From Chrysomallon squamiferum (lineage: Eukaryota; Mollusca; Gastropoda; Neomphalida; Peltospiridae), in contig CM022677.1 of the NCBI GenBank assembly GCA_012295275.1, positions 15,157,970-15,221,969 on the forward strand: DNA of 64,000 nucleotides, read 5' to 3'. The notes beneath the pieces are model-generated. The model did not search any database, had not been told where the DNA came from, and worked only from the letters and a program-made list of their open reading frames with translations. Position numbers and translations under genes: made by a program. The first letter of the stretch is position 1. The number at the start of each line of letters is the position of its first letter. Positions 13,392 through 21,905 of this stretch are shown here, one piece after another.

Positions 13392-13610
13392 ACTAAACTC
13401 TTGTTATCGTAAAAAAAAAAAAAAAAGTTCCCCATGATTGGCTTTTGGCTTTTGGCTTTTTAACCAAATGTACTTTTGACCCGAAGGTGATAATGTTCCT
13501 TCGGGCAAAGCCAAAACCTGAAGTTAAAAGTACATTTAGTTAAAAAGCCAAAAAGCCAACAGCCAATATGAGTTAAACTTTTTTTTTTACAATAACAAGA
13601 GTAGAGTTGA
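13389..13610. repeat. Left terminal hairpin 2
   Basis: A second, less perfect palindrome directly abuts hairpin 1. The left arm has AACTCTTGTTATCGTAAAA, then GGCTTTTTAACCAAATG; the right arm has TTAGTTAAAAAGCCAAAAAG, then TTTACAATAACAAGAG. The tip at 13480-13506 contains CCGAAGG...CCTTCGG. Two adjacent hairpins suggest a terminal dimer or a rearranged end produced during replication or integration. Confidence 0.7.
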
Positions 13611-13794
13611 AATATATCATGATTTTCTGCGACTTCTTTTTTGTTTTGTTAATAATGTTATTTTTCATTGTATTTATATATAAAATTAATATGACAAAGT
13701 AAATTTAATTATTTAACTTTTATTAACGTAACAATGTAACTATGATTAACATTTTAAACAGCATCAGTGATATCATTTGTTTATGATATAATAT

Positions 13795-13992
13795 TCATTT
13801 ATAGGAATGAAAAATGTCAAACACTTTATAATTAATTTGCGATGGCAGAATAATGTTTTCGATATCAATGTCCAAAGCTTGGTTATTATTCATATACGCT
13901 TCTGGAACTGTATTATCAGCAGGGTTATTGTCATCTTCAGATGCTATAAACCGATCTTGAGAATGTTCATCTGACGTGTTACCACTTATCAT
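13795..13992 (-). CDS. Small ORF downstream of left NS1
   Basis: A 65-codon open frame, ATG at 13992, beginning 9 nt after the left NS1 stop and ending about 185 nt before the terminal hairpins. It is acidic (SEDDNNPADN, then IDIENIILPS) with no recognised domain. The right NS1 is also followed, after 18 nt, by a small acidic ORF (21049-21258), so the position is conserved even though the sequences are only weakly alike. It could be a separate small protein, a readthrough or splice extension of NS1, or an NS1 C-terminus detached by an old frameshift. Confidence 0.4.
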   Translation of the reverse strand: MISGNTSDEHSQDRFIASEDDNNPADNTVPEAYMNNNQALDIDIENIILPSQINYKVFDIFHSYK

Positions 13993-14001
13993 ATCACAGT
14001 C

Positions 14002-15929
14002 TCATCGTTTTGCTTTCAGAAGTTTTCGTTTCTTCTTTGGAGATTCATTGATGATGTCTTCATTCTGATTGAGATCTTTCTCTTCATTTTCTATATAGGC
14101 TTCGATGTTATCGTATTGCCTCTTTACTCCACATGATTCTTGTGATTCGTTGTCAAAAGAGTCATTGAAGTAACTATACTTAGCTTGAATTGTCTTGTCG
14201 TTTTGTAGTGGATTGAGTTTATCGTTAAAGAATTGTTTATCGTTTTCAATCGGAACCATTATTTCGTCTTCAGATGGATCTTCGCACAAGGTGAATAATT
14301 TAGGATGTAGCAATCCGTAAGCTCGTTTTAGTGTATTGCTTTTCTTCAAGTGCTCGATGAAGTACAATCTAGTTTTCATAATACTCATTGGGTTGATGTA
14401 ATGTTCTGTCCAAAAGGAATGTTGCTGTTTAAATTACATAAGCTTGCTTTGCAATACACCGGTGTCGTTCCCTTTCGCTCTCATGTTGCCTTACTGCCAC
14501 TGAGAAGATCTTTGTATTTGTCTATGTTTACTTGGGTAATAGCTATTTCTTCTCTAATAACAATTTTTTTGTCACCCAGCATCTGCCATGGAAAATTGTC
14601 TTTCGCTATTTTACCGGAACATGTCAAAGGTTCAAACAAACTCGACGACAACATTGTCTTGCCGGAATCGCTCTCGCCTTGTAAATAGATTCCAATTTTC
14701 TTTTTTGCCTTTGCCTTTCAAAAGGGTATTCATTAGTACATAGAACCATCACTCTGGTATCTCTTGTTCCTGGCACCAACTGTTAAATAGTTTCAAAGAA
14801 TCTTCTGGTGTCATATAGTTTTCTAGGTTATCGTCGAGAGCTTTTATCTAATCGTAGGCACTTTTATCTGCTTGTTCCATTAGGTATTTGGTTCTTGCTG
14901 CTTTAAATATTTTTTTCCAGATATGTTGGCAACAGCATTACAAAGAGCTTTAAATTCATTGCTCGATGTATCGAATTTGCTTTTTGAGCATATTGAGTTT
15001 ATTCACATCTGGATACTTCTGAACCAATTTGTCAAAAAAAAAGTCGAATGTGTCTGCTGATTTGGTAGACATGAGGTGACTTGGAATCTTTTTCAGGCTT
15101 GTTAGTTGGAATATCATCATCAATGTCTATAATGTTCTTTGTTTCTTGATTTATCTCCTTTACTGTCATTCCTTGTCCATGTTGTAACACGTCACTGTGT
15201 TCATTTAAAAATTCCTGAACCGTCATTTTTTTCTTGGGAGGCTTAACTTCAAATGTCTTTATATCTTCGTTGATAGACGTGTCTTCGAATACAGTATTTT
15301 CATTATAATTATCTTTAGCCAGTTTTTTCTTGATCCAGTAATAGATTCCATTTATTGAGCATGTCCGGACAATTTGTTCCTAAAACATTTTCTCGTCATC
15401 TCTTATTAAGTAGTTCATGAATTCAGATACAGAGTATTTGTATGGCTGACGTAACTTCCTTAACTTTATATACCCTTTTTCAGCCAGAACAGCTCAGTGT
15501 AAACGTCTATACTGACGATCTTGACTTGGATGTGTCATCGTTGTTGTCCATATGATATGGACATGACTTCCATTTGTAGGTATGTTGGAGTCCATATCAC
15601 ACGATTTATCGTGGTACACTAACAGCATCTTCCAGTTTTATTCCTTAACATGTTTTAAGTTCAGTTATCACTCTATCCTGACCTCTCATCATGAACTCCG
15701 ATTGCGGAGTCGACCAATGGTCCACGCACTTGTCTAGAATGTCTTGGTGGTCCATGACGAAACTCTTGATATAATTCTTTCCCATGGCGTAAACATATTT
15801 TCCGTTCTTATCTTTTCAAGGCATCTTGGAACCAGATAGTTGGGATGCACCAAGTCATTACTCTTTATGTCCCAATATAATTGAGTAATATTCAGAAGTA
15901 TTAGTAGCGTCTTCAATATATTTCTCCAT
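14002..15929 (-). pseudogene. NS1: Parvovirus NS1-like replication initiator, left copy, broken
   Basis: The - strand from 15929 to 14002 matches the right NS1 along its length, but in fragments. An N-terminal part at about 15929-15734 includes NDLVHPNYLVPR; a middle region lies around 15032-15226; the helicase part at 14388-14720 keeps a Walker A box (GESDSGKT encoded at about 14652-14678); and a C-terminal part (14002-14388) begins MSIMKTRLYF. Frame changes separate these parts, including one near 14390 between helicase motif C and the C-terminus, so no full NS1 can be made. The C-terminus ends in a basic PKKKRK motif resembling a nuclear localisation signal, which the right NS1 lacks. The protein sequence is clearly diverged from the right copy, so the two probably come from different viruses or integration times. 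Confidence 0.85.
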
Positions 15930-16004
15930 AGTGGTGCTGGATTATAACCATGCTTCTTTAACGTGTAGCAAGTCAGTTAATGACAAACGACAAAAATATT
16001 TTTG

Positions 16005-16060
16005 AACGTCAGCTTTATTTATACCAATATTTACATGACGTCATTGATATGACGTAATGA
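16005..16060 (-). promoter_or_regulatory. NS1 promoter, left copy
   Basis: Read on the - strand: GACGTAA-type site (about 16051-16057), perfect palindrome TGACGTCA (16036-16043, a CREB/ATF-type site), then GTATAAATAAAGC (about 16012-16024) roughly 85 nt upstream of the NS1 ATG at 15929. The same order and spacing occur before the right NS1 (18964-19010), which argues for a conserved viral promoter rather than host sequence. Confidence 0.75.
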
Positions 16061-16079
16061 GATGTTACGTGATCTGTAA

Positions 16080-16300
16080 CACAACAGACTTTTCACTGTG
16101 TTCTTTTTGGCAAATAGTTCTTTAAAATAGTAATTAACGATAAGTAGTAAAATAACTAATATGAACAATGAATAATTATTTAAATAGGATAAGAATAATC
16201 AGTTTCGTTTTCTTTAATTTAGGAAACCGTTCTGTCTCCTGTATGTTCCATGTAATGGCTAGACAACTCGTCATATCGACTTTCTTCGATTCGAATTGTC
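16080..16300 (+). other. Possible upstream capsid leader/VP1 start region
   Basis: Between the left NS1 promoter and the assembly gap lies AT-rich sequence with an acceptor-like TTTCTTTAATTTAG (about 16209-16222) and an ATG at 16255 whose open frame (begins MARQLVISTFF) runs into the unknown bases. It may hold the start of a longer capsid isoform or only flanking DNA; the gap prevents a decision. Confidence 0.25.
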
Positions 16301-16500
16301 NNNNNNNNNNNNNNNNNNNNNNNNNNNNNNNNNNNNNNNNNNNNNNNNNNNNNNNNNNNNNNNNNNNNNNNNNNNNNNNNNNNNNNNNNNNNNNNNNNNN
16401 NNNNNNNNNNNNNNNNNNNNNNNNNNNNNNNNNNNNNNNNNNNNNNNNNNNNNNNNNNNNNNNNNNNNNNNNNNNNNNNNNNNNNNNNNNNNNNNNNNNN
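16301..16500. other. Assembly gap (200 unknown bases)
   Basis: A run of exactly 200 N, the usual placeholder for a gap of unknown size. It separates the left hairpin/NS1 half from the capsid/NS1/right-hairpin half of the parvovirus-like element, so their adjacency and relative orientation depend on scaffolding. Open frames drawn across it are artefacts. Confidence 0.98.
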
Positions 16501-16778
16501 AGATTCGACTACCCAGCTATAACTGAAATAATAGGGCTGATAGTATATTATTAGACCCTGCTATAAATATAGGAACATCTGTAGATGAATCGGCTGTTGA
16601 AGGTATATCTGATTATACTAAAAATCAGATTGAACAAGCAATTAATGAACTAGGGAATTTCGTAAATACAGAAGGAAAATATATAGATACCGACGTCACA
16701 CCCAATGAACGTAATCAGATAGAGGCTGAAGAAGACGAAAACGTATCATATATATTTACGCGTATACCGGTTTCATGA
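16501..16778 (+). other. Open frame overlapping the capsid start (possible VP N-terminal region)
   Basis: From 16527 (after a TGA at 16524) to the TGA at 16776-16778, one frame stays open for 83 codons without a methionine. It reads polar, acidic residues, for example AINELGNFVNTEGKYIDTDV. Its stop overlaps the capsid ATG as ATGA (16775-16778). The segment 16501-16553 is open in another frame up to a TAG. Lack of an ATG suggests it is either a capsid N-terminal extension reached by splicing, as some densoviruses do, or a once-continuous region broken by indels. No phospholipase A2 signature (calcium loop or HD pair) is visible here. Confidence 0.4.
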
Positions 16779-18898
16779 CAAAAGGCAAACGACTTTTGAC
16801 GAAGACAGAGGTCACTCGTCTGTGGGCTATAGCAAAATCTAAAGCATTTAATAAATTAGCTGAACTAAATGTCCCCTATTCAAAACGACAAGAAAGGTGG
16901 CTTCAGATCAGACGTCAGTATCCAAATATACAAATTCCGAATAACGATTTCTATCAGGCAATTCAGAATATTGGGCAAGACTATAACTCTATTAAAGATT
17001 CGGACGAAGACGACCCTTTCGGCACCCCTTTATTCTACGATAACGAAGAACAACAAGGAGATTTACACGACTCATCCAGACATCCAGATCAATCAACTAT
17101 GAAACGACATTCATCTGAACCATCTGGAGGACCGGATGCAAAGTTTAGAGATAATAAACAATTATCTAGCAAAGTCTCTCAAGATGTATTAGACAGGTCT
17201 AATTCTAAAGGAACCTATTTACAACCTGAAGAATCGGTGATGGAACCGGATTCAATAATGAATGAAGAGGTTACAGATACTGGTGGAAGTGAAGCAATAG
17301 AAGGTGCACCTATGGCGTCCGCTACTGGTAATAATGTATTATACCAGGGTTTTGGTGGAACTACAAAAGTATTAGATCCTAGATACATTACGATTAAAAA
17401 GACATTTAAAAGTACATTTACTAGTACAAATAATTTTACAAAAGAACGAAAAGCAGAAATGAAAATATTAGATAACAATACAGATGATGTAAATTGGAAA
17501 AAAGCAATAGGAGATCCAAATGTTTGTGAATTTAAATTTAACCATGGTGGACATATTATTCCATATTGGTATAAAGCTGCTAGTACTAAACCTGATGATT
17601 GGAATTTGCCAGATGATTTTCTTGGCTATAAGGTCAAGAAAATAGGTTTTAATATAAACAACATGATTATTCATGTATTGAATAATAATAAATCAGATCC
17701 TAACGAAGTTCCTGTTATGGCACCACCTAATTCACGTGTATGGACATTTACAGATATACATAATGATTACGGTTTACCAGAAAATAATTTAATGTTACAT
17801 CATAACCATTACTTCAGAGATGAAGAATGTATGGATAGTGTTTCTGAACGTAGCATAAAGGTACAACCAGATAGAAAGCTATACATGCCTAGTGATATGG
17901 CCATGCAATTATTAAATCATGCATGGACTGGTACAGATGGTATTAATTATAAAGCAGAATCTCCAAATTATATTTATGATATGAAGAAACACGACGGTTA
18001 TCGTGAAACCGTTATTAGTGCAGGAGGCTTTGCATTAGATTATACTTGCAAAGATTCTCCGTTAATATTGTTTCCATCTGAAACATCACATACTCTGAAC
18101 TTTACAGATGTAACAGGTTTATGTCAAAAATCTAAATATCAATGTGCTAATGAAAACAAAGGCAATTTAGAAGTATGGCCTACTCATGATATAATAATTA
18201 CTGACAATTCTAAACATCCTATGGGTACAGCTATATGTTGTTATTTCAATCATCAATATAGACGGATACATTATACAGCATGTTTTCAAAATAAAGCATC
18301 TAATGTACTTGGTGCACCTTCAATGGTAGATGATGGAGGTACCAAATATAGTAATCAAGGTGTAATGCATAACAATTCAAATAATCCGAATGTTGATGCA
18401 TGTAAAGATGGATCACATAGACGTACATACCAATGTAATAGACCTCCGATATTCATGATTGGATTATATCCTGATGTAGAAAAAACTAGTGGAGGAACTA
18501 CATTATTTTTTAACTATCATGCAAACATTCAAATAACTTATTACAGTGAAATAGAATTTGTAGTTAGAACAGGTATGTGTCCTAAATACATTCCAATTGG
18601 GTTGGGTGGATGTCCAGGTAATATGTTAGGACTAACATTCAAGGGAAATGAATCTACACCAATGGGAAATAAAGATAACGTTAAACATACAGAACAAGAT
18701 CAATTTTTGGGTGAAACAGAAGCAAAATATAAAGAAAGAATACAAAAAACATGGAAAATGCGTTGTTTTGCTCCTGTTTGGGATAATTGGAATAGACGTA
18801 GAAATAGACGTGGACAATTATGGCCAGTTCATGGTGCATATGGTGATAGAACAGTTGAAACAATGGCTAATTCAATGGATTGGTCATATCCAATATAA
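16775..18898 (+). CDS. VP: Parvovirus-like capsid protein (VP), open
   Basis: An uninterrupted 707-codon frame. The N-terminal 70 residues are basic and helical (LTKTEVTRLWAIAKSKAFN), residues about 70-185 are polar, acidic and low in order, and a serine/alanine/glycine-rich bridge leads at about residue 190 into the compact part starting near VLYQGFGG. The remainder (about 195-707) is rich in aromatic and beta-type segments typical of a jelly-roll capsid, with a late PPIFMIGLYPD block followed by FFNYHANIQITYYSEIEFVV, where parvovirus capsids carry a conserved strand pair. Family placement rests on this pattern and the adjacent NS1, not on a search. No phospholipase A2 motif is present. No frameshift or stop interrupts it, which is notable for an integrated viral gene. 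It lies 182 nt upstream of, and on the same strand as, the right NS1. The ATG at 16775 is the first in frame, but the true N-terminus may be spliced. Confidence 0.75.
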   Translation: MTKGKRLLTKTEVTRLWAIAKSKAFNKLAELNVPYSKRQERWLQIRRQYPNIQIPNNDFYQAIQNIGQDYNSIKDSDEDDPFGTPLFYDNEEQQGDLHDSSRHPDQSTMKRHSSEPSGGPDAKFRDNKQLSSKVSQDVLDRSNSKGTYLQPEESVMEPDSIMNEEVTDTGGSEAIEGAPMASATGNNVLYQGFGGTTKVLDPRYITIKKTFKSTFTSTNNFTKERKAEMKILDNNTDDVNWKKAIGDPNVCEFKFNHGGHIIPYWYKAASTKPDDWNLPDDFLGYKVKKIGFNINNMIIHVLNNNKSDPNEVPVMAPPNSRVWTFTDIHNDYGLPENNLMLHHNHYFRDEECMDSVSERSIKVQPDRKLYMPSDMAMQLLNHAWTGTDGINYKAESPNYIYDMKKHDGYRETVISAGGFALDYTCKDSPLILFPSETSHTLNFTDVTGLCQKSKYQCANENKGNLEVWPTHDIIITDNSKHPMGTAICCYFNHQYRRIHYTACFQNKASNVLGAPSMVDDGGTKYSNQGVMHNNSNNPNVDACKDGSHRRTYQCNRPPIFMIGLYPDVEKTSGGTTLFFNYHANIQITYYSEIEFVVRTGMCPKYIPIGLGGCPGNMLGLTFKGNESTPMGNKDNVKHTEQDQFLGETEAKYKERIQKTWKMRCFAPVWDNWNRRRNRRGQLWPVHGAYGDRTVETMANSMDWSYPI

Positions 18899-18963
18899 TA
18901 TAGCGTATGAATACAGTTAATAGTCTTTTAATAACGTTACGTTCAATTTGTCACGTATACCAT

Positions 18964-19031
18964 ATTACGTCATAATAATGACGTCATGTATATAATAGTA
19001 TAAATAAAGCAACGTTCAAAAGTTTTTCAGT
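18964..19031 (+). promoter_or_regulatory. NS1 promoter, right copy
   Basis: Contains TTACGTCATAA (18965-18975), perfect palindrome TGACGTCA (18979-18986), TATAAATA (18999-19006) and a CAGT initiator-like site (19028-19031), 29 nt after the TATA box and about 50 nt before the NS1 ATG at 19081. A CAGT initiator is common in densovirus promoters. The arrangement is shared with the left NS1. The AATAAA inside TATAAATAAAG could double as a polyadenylation signal for the capsid gene just upstream. Confidence 0.75.
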
Positions 19032-19080
19032 CGTTACTGATCATTCTATACTATTTAACATAATATATAGATAGATATAA

Positions 19081-21030
19081 ATGGATCGTTTCGTAGACTT
19101 GCCGGATGAAACTTATTATAGTGTTTTGGTGGGTCATATCAATTACGACATGGTCCATCCAAAATAACTGGTACCGAGAAGTCTTGCCAAGGATAAGGAT
19201 GGTAATTTTATTTATGCAGTGGGAAAGCAATATATAAAATCCTACCAGATGGATATGCAAGAGGTTCTAGACAAGGTAGTTGACCATTGGTCTAAACCTG
19301 GCTATGAAGAATTGTCACGAGGCCAAGATAGAGTAATAAACGAATTAAAAGCTTTTTTGAGGAATAAGTCATGGAAGACTCTACTTGTATACCACCAAAA
19401 GGACTGTCAGGCCATAACGGATCATACTACGTATGGGACACATTGCCACATAGTATGGAAAACCACTCTCAAAACGCCATCACAAGATAGGCAATATAGA
19501 AGATTACATCGTGCCATCTTGAATGAGGGTGGATATCTTAAGATATTAAAATTAAAGGATCCACAACGATCATCATTGCAGCATTACATGAAATATCTAA
19601 TGAACGATAATGAGAAACAATTTATGGGAACAACCGACCAGAGTATGTTAAACATATGGAATGAGATAGAGAAGGAAATAAACGAGAATGACAATGAAAT
19701 ACTGAATATCTTGAGTGACTTTTTTGACCAATCGGGTTCTAAAAAATTGGATAAAACAATAGTATCGAACATAAAGGATCCAGTAAGAAAACAAGACATT
19801 ATTGATAAACCATCTACATCACATTATAATAACAAAGGAATGACAGCTGCTGATGTCAAATGTGACAATACGTTAATCCAAGCAATGGATACATCAGACA
19901 TTATAAAAGATGAAAAAGTGGACAAACCAGTTATCCCGTCACATTTGATTAACACAAAATCATCGGAGACATTGGAATTTTTCTATACCTTGATTAAACA
20001 GTATCCTGAAATAAACAAACTGAACTTACTAATTGGAAAATTTGATTCAGGAAGCAACGAGTTTAAAGCTCTCTGTAATGCCGTTGCTAACTCTTCGGGT
20101 GAAAAGTTGTTCAAAGCAGCTAGAACTAAATATCTCGAAGAACAGGCAGATAAGTCAGCGTATGAACAGATCAATATCATGAACGATACAATTGACCATT
20201 ATATGAATCCTGATGATAGTTTTAAGATCTTTAATTCGTGGTGTAGGGAACAGGAAATACCAGAAAGATGGTTGTATACATTGATTGTAGCGTTGTTAAA
20301 GGGAAAGGGCAAAAAGAAGATAGGGATTTATTTTCAAGGAGAATCAGATAGTGGGAAAACAATGTTGTCAAGTTCCCTATTTGAATCCGTTTCCACAGCA
20401 GGAAAGATTGCCAAGGATAATTTTCCTTGGCAAATGTTAGGAGGGAAAAAGATCATATTAGGAGAGGAAATATCGATAAATCAATCCAACATTGACAAAT
20501 ATAAAGACCTGTTGAGTGGTTCTAAAGCAACCTGCGAACGAAAGGGAACGACACCTTGTTACTGCCGAGGGAACATTTGTTTGTTAAATTCAAATACTAA
20601 ATTCGGCGACGGCCTCACCACATCGCAGATAAGAATAATGAAAACACGATTATTCTTAGTAGAAGGACTTAAACGAAGTAACATACTTACACAATGCTAT
20701 GGATTATTACATCCCAAACTATTCGTTGTTGGAAGAGAACCATCCGACGATGAAATGACACTCGCTATGGAAAACGATCGAGAATATTTCACGAATATAA
20801 ACAATATTCATCAAAATGATAATACATTTGAAGGACGATTAAGCTATTTCAACGATCACTTCGATAACAGTCAAGAGGATTCACCTACTGAACATACCAA
20901 TAATATTAAAACAGAAATAAATGAACAGCCACCGACAGAATACATAATAATTCCAGATTCAGATGATGAAAGTACATACAATCCGTCACAAGACATGTTT
21001 ATTCAATCTCAAAATAAAATCAGAGAATAA
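19081..21030 (+). pseudogene. NS1: Parvovirus NS1-like replication initiator, right copy, one in-frame stop
   Basis: The frame begins at ATG 19081 (50 nt after the initiator-like CAGT), reaches a TAA at 19165-19167 after 28 codons, and is then open to 21030; the next in-frame ATG is 19219, giving 603 residues. NS1 nicks the viral terminus, unwinds DNA and activates promoters in the nucleus. Numbered from 19219: HUH endonuclease metal-binding pair in THCHIVW (about 74-80); a candidate catalytic tyrosine in HYMKYL (about 122-127); superfamily-3 helicase Walker A GESDSGKT (374-381), Walker B IILGEE (412-417) and motif C NICLLNSN (452-459). The C-terminal 100 residues are acidic and low-complexity. 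The broken left copy has no stop at the equivalent of 19165. The single stop may be a real inactivating mutation, a sequencing error, or irrelevant if translation starts at 19219, which leaves both nuclease and helicase motifs intact. Confidence 0.88.
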
Positions 21031-21048
21031 TTACAGGATAAAAAAGGA

Positions 21049-21258
21049 ATGAAACGCAAAAGGTATGAGGTGGATACTGAAGACATTTCGGATGATTCTA
21101 TTGACCCTAATTACATAACAATTGATCATGAGCCAGAAGATCCGACAGAAAAACGTTTTAAGTTTTATATCCCACCATCCCAACCATTTGAAACAATGTT
21201 CACCGAGACAATACCGGAATCACAGTTTAACATCTTCAACAAATATAAAAACGAATGA
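21049..21258 (+). CDS. Small ORF downstream of right NS1
   Basis: A 69-codon open frame starting 18 nt after the NS1 stop. It starts with a basic MKRKRYEV, followed by acidic stretches (DTEDISDDSIDPN, then DHEPEDPTEK), and ends FNIFNKYKNE. No known domain. The left NS1 copy has a small acidic ORF in the same place (13795-13992), which supports a real viral coding element rather than chance. It could be a separate small non-structural protein or an alternative C-terminus of NS1. Confidence 0.5.
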   Translation: MKRKRYEVDTEDISDDSIDPNYITIDHEPEDPTEKRFKFYIPPSQPFETMFTETIPESQFNIFNKYKNE

Positions 21259-21289
21259 ACATATATAAAGACTGTTCTTTTAATTTAAA

Positions 21290-21480
21290 TTACTAAATAT
21301 ATAATGATAATGTTTTAACGGATTAATTAATGTTGCATATAGTTATATATTATAATGTTAATAAATATATATTAAAAGTTATATAGTCTTATTATTAATT
21401 ACATATTATAATGTTAATAAATATATATTAAAAGTTATATTTTCTTTTTATTATTTATATTATATTATATATTATAATTA
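21290..21480. repeat. AT-rich tandem repeat and likely 3' end signals
   Basis: Several copies of a unit of about 60 bases containing TATTATAATGTTAATAAATA followed by ATATTAAAAGTTATAT. Each unit contains AATAAA, so NS1 transcripts could be polyadenylated here, just before the right hairpin. Confidence 0.7.
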
Positions 21481-21529
21481 TATATTATAATAATAATTAA
21501 TAAACATGCCGGATGATGATAGATCCCAA

Positions 21530-21756
21530 CTCAACTCTTGTGTAATTTTTAAAAAACAAAGTATAACTGTAATCGATTTTTGGTTTTGCGGTCTTAAAAG
21601 CCAATGTGTACTTTTAGCCCGAAGGTGACTAGCTCCTTCGGGCGTAGCCCGAGCCCTACGGTCATAAGCTAAAAGTACACATTGGCTTTTAAGACCGCAA
21701 AACCAAAAATCGATTACAGTTATACTTTGTTTTTTAAAAATTACACAAGAGTTGAG
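21530..21756. repeat. Right terminal hairpin with perfect 89-nt arms
   Basis: Arm 21530-21618 and arm 21668-21756 are exact reverse complements over 89 bases. The 49-nt centre (21619-21667) holds smaller palindromes: CCGAAGG...CCTTCGG and GGGC...GCCC with GTAG/CTAC, the layout of a Y- or T-shaped parvovirus terminus. The perfect arms imply recent origin, gene conversion or ongoing constraint. Confidence 0.92.
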
Positions 21757-21905
21757 CTTATGACCGTAACTAGCTCCTTCGGGCGTAGCCCGAGCCCTAC
21801 GGTCATAAGTTAAAAGTACATATTGGCTTTCAAGGCCAAAAAAACAAAAAACCATTCGAGTTATACATTGTTTTTTCAATAATAAACAAGAGTTGGGTTG
21901 GGATG
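21757..21905. repeat. Second, partial right terminal repeat
   Basis: Directly after the perfect hairpin the tip sequence recurs (CTTATGACCGTA at 21757-21768, TACGGTCATAAG at 21798-21809), followed by one diverged arm (AAAAGTACATATTGGCTTTC) that ends near AACAAGAGTTGGGTTGGGAT. It resembles a half-terminus left by an inter-genome junction or an alternative (flip/flop-like) tip orientation. Confidence 0.7.

Larger units (their letters stand above)
13060..21905. mobile_element. Endogenous parvovirus-like element with hairpin termini
   Basis: A block with viral organisation lies between two palindromic termini: tandem hairpins on the left (13201-13610, plus a partial arm from about 13074), then a small ORF, a broken NS1 on the - strand, an NS1 promoter, an assembly gap, an open capsid gene (+), a second NS1 promoter, a near-intact NS1 (+), a small ORF and the right hairpin (21530-21756 plus a partial repeat to about 21905). 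NS1 carries the HUH endonuclease and superfamily-3 helicase signatures of parvoviruses. The left and right termini share motifs (pyrimidine-purine stems with GCCAAAAGCC or TTGGCTTTTAA cores and CCGAAGG-type tips). At 8.8 kb it exceeds a single parvovirus genome (about 4-6 kb), so it is a composite, a partial dimer or a mis-scaffolded pair of insertions. No target-site duplication was recognised by eye. Confidence 0.85.

Noticed and set aside
14350-14688. 112-codon + strand ORF
   Set aside because: Antisense shadow of the left NS1 helicase region.
16168-16554. ORF spanning the unknown bases
   Set aside because: The open frame exists only because N codons were read as non-stop.
16869-17102. 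77-codon ORF inside the capsid gene in another frame
   Set aside because: Low-complexity isoleucine- and threonine-rich shadow of the capsid frame, with no sign of its own start context or conservation.
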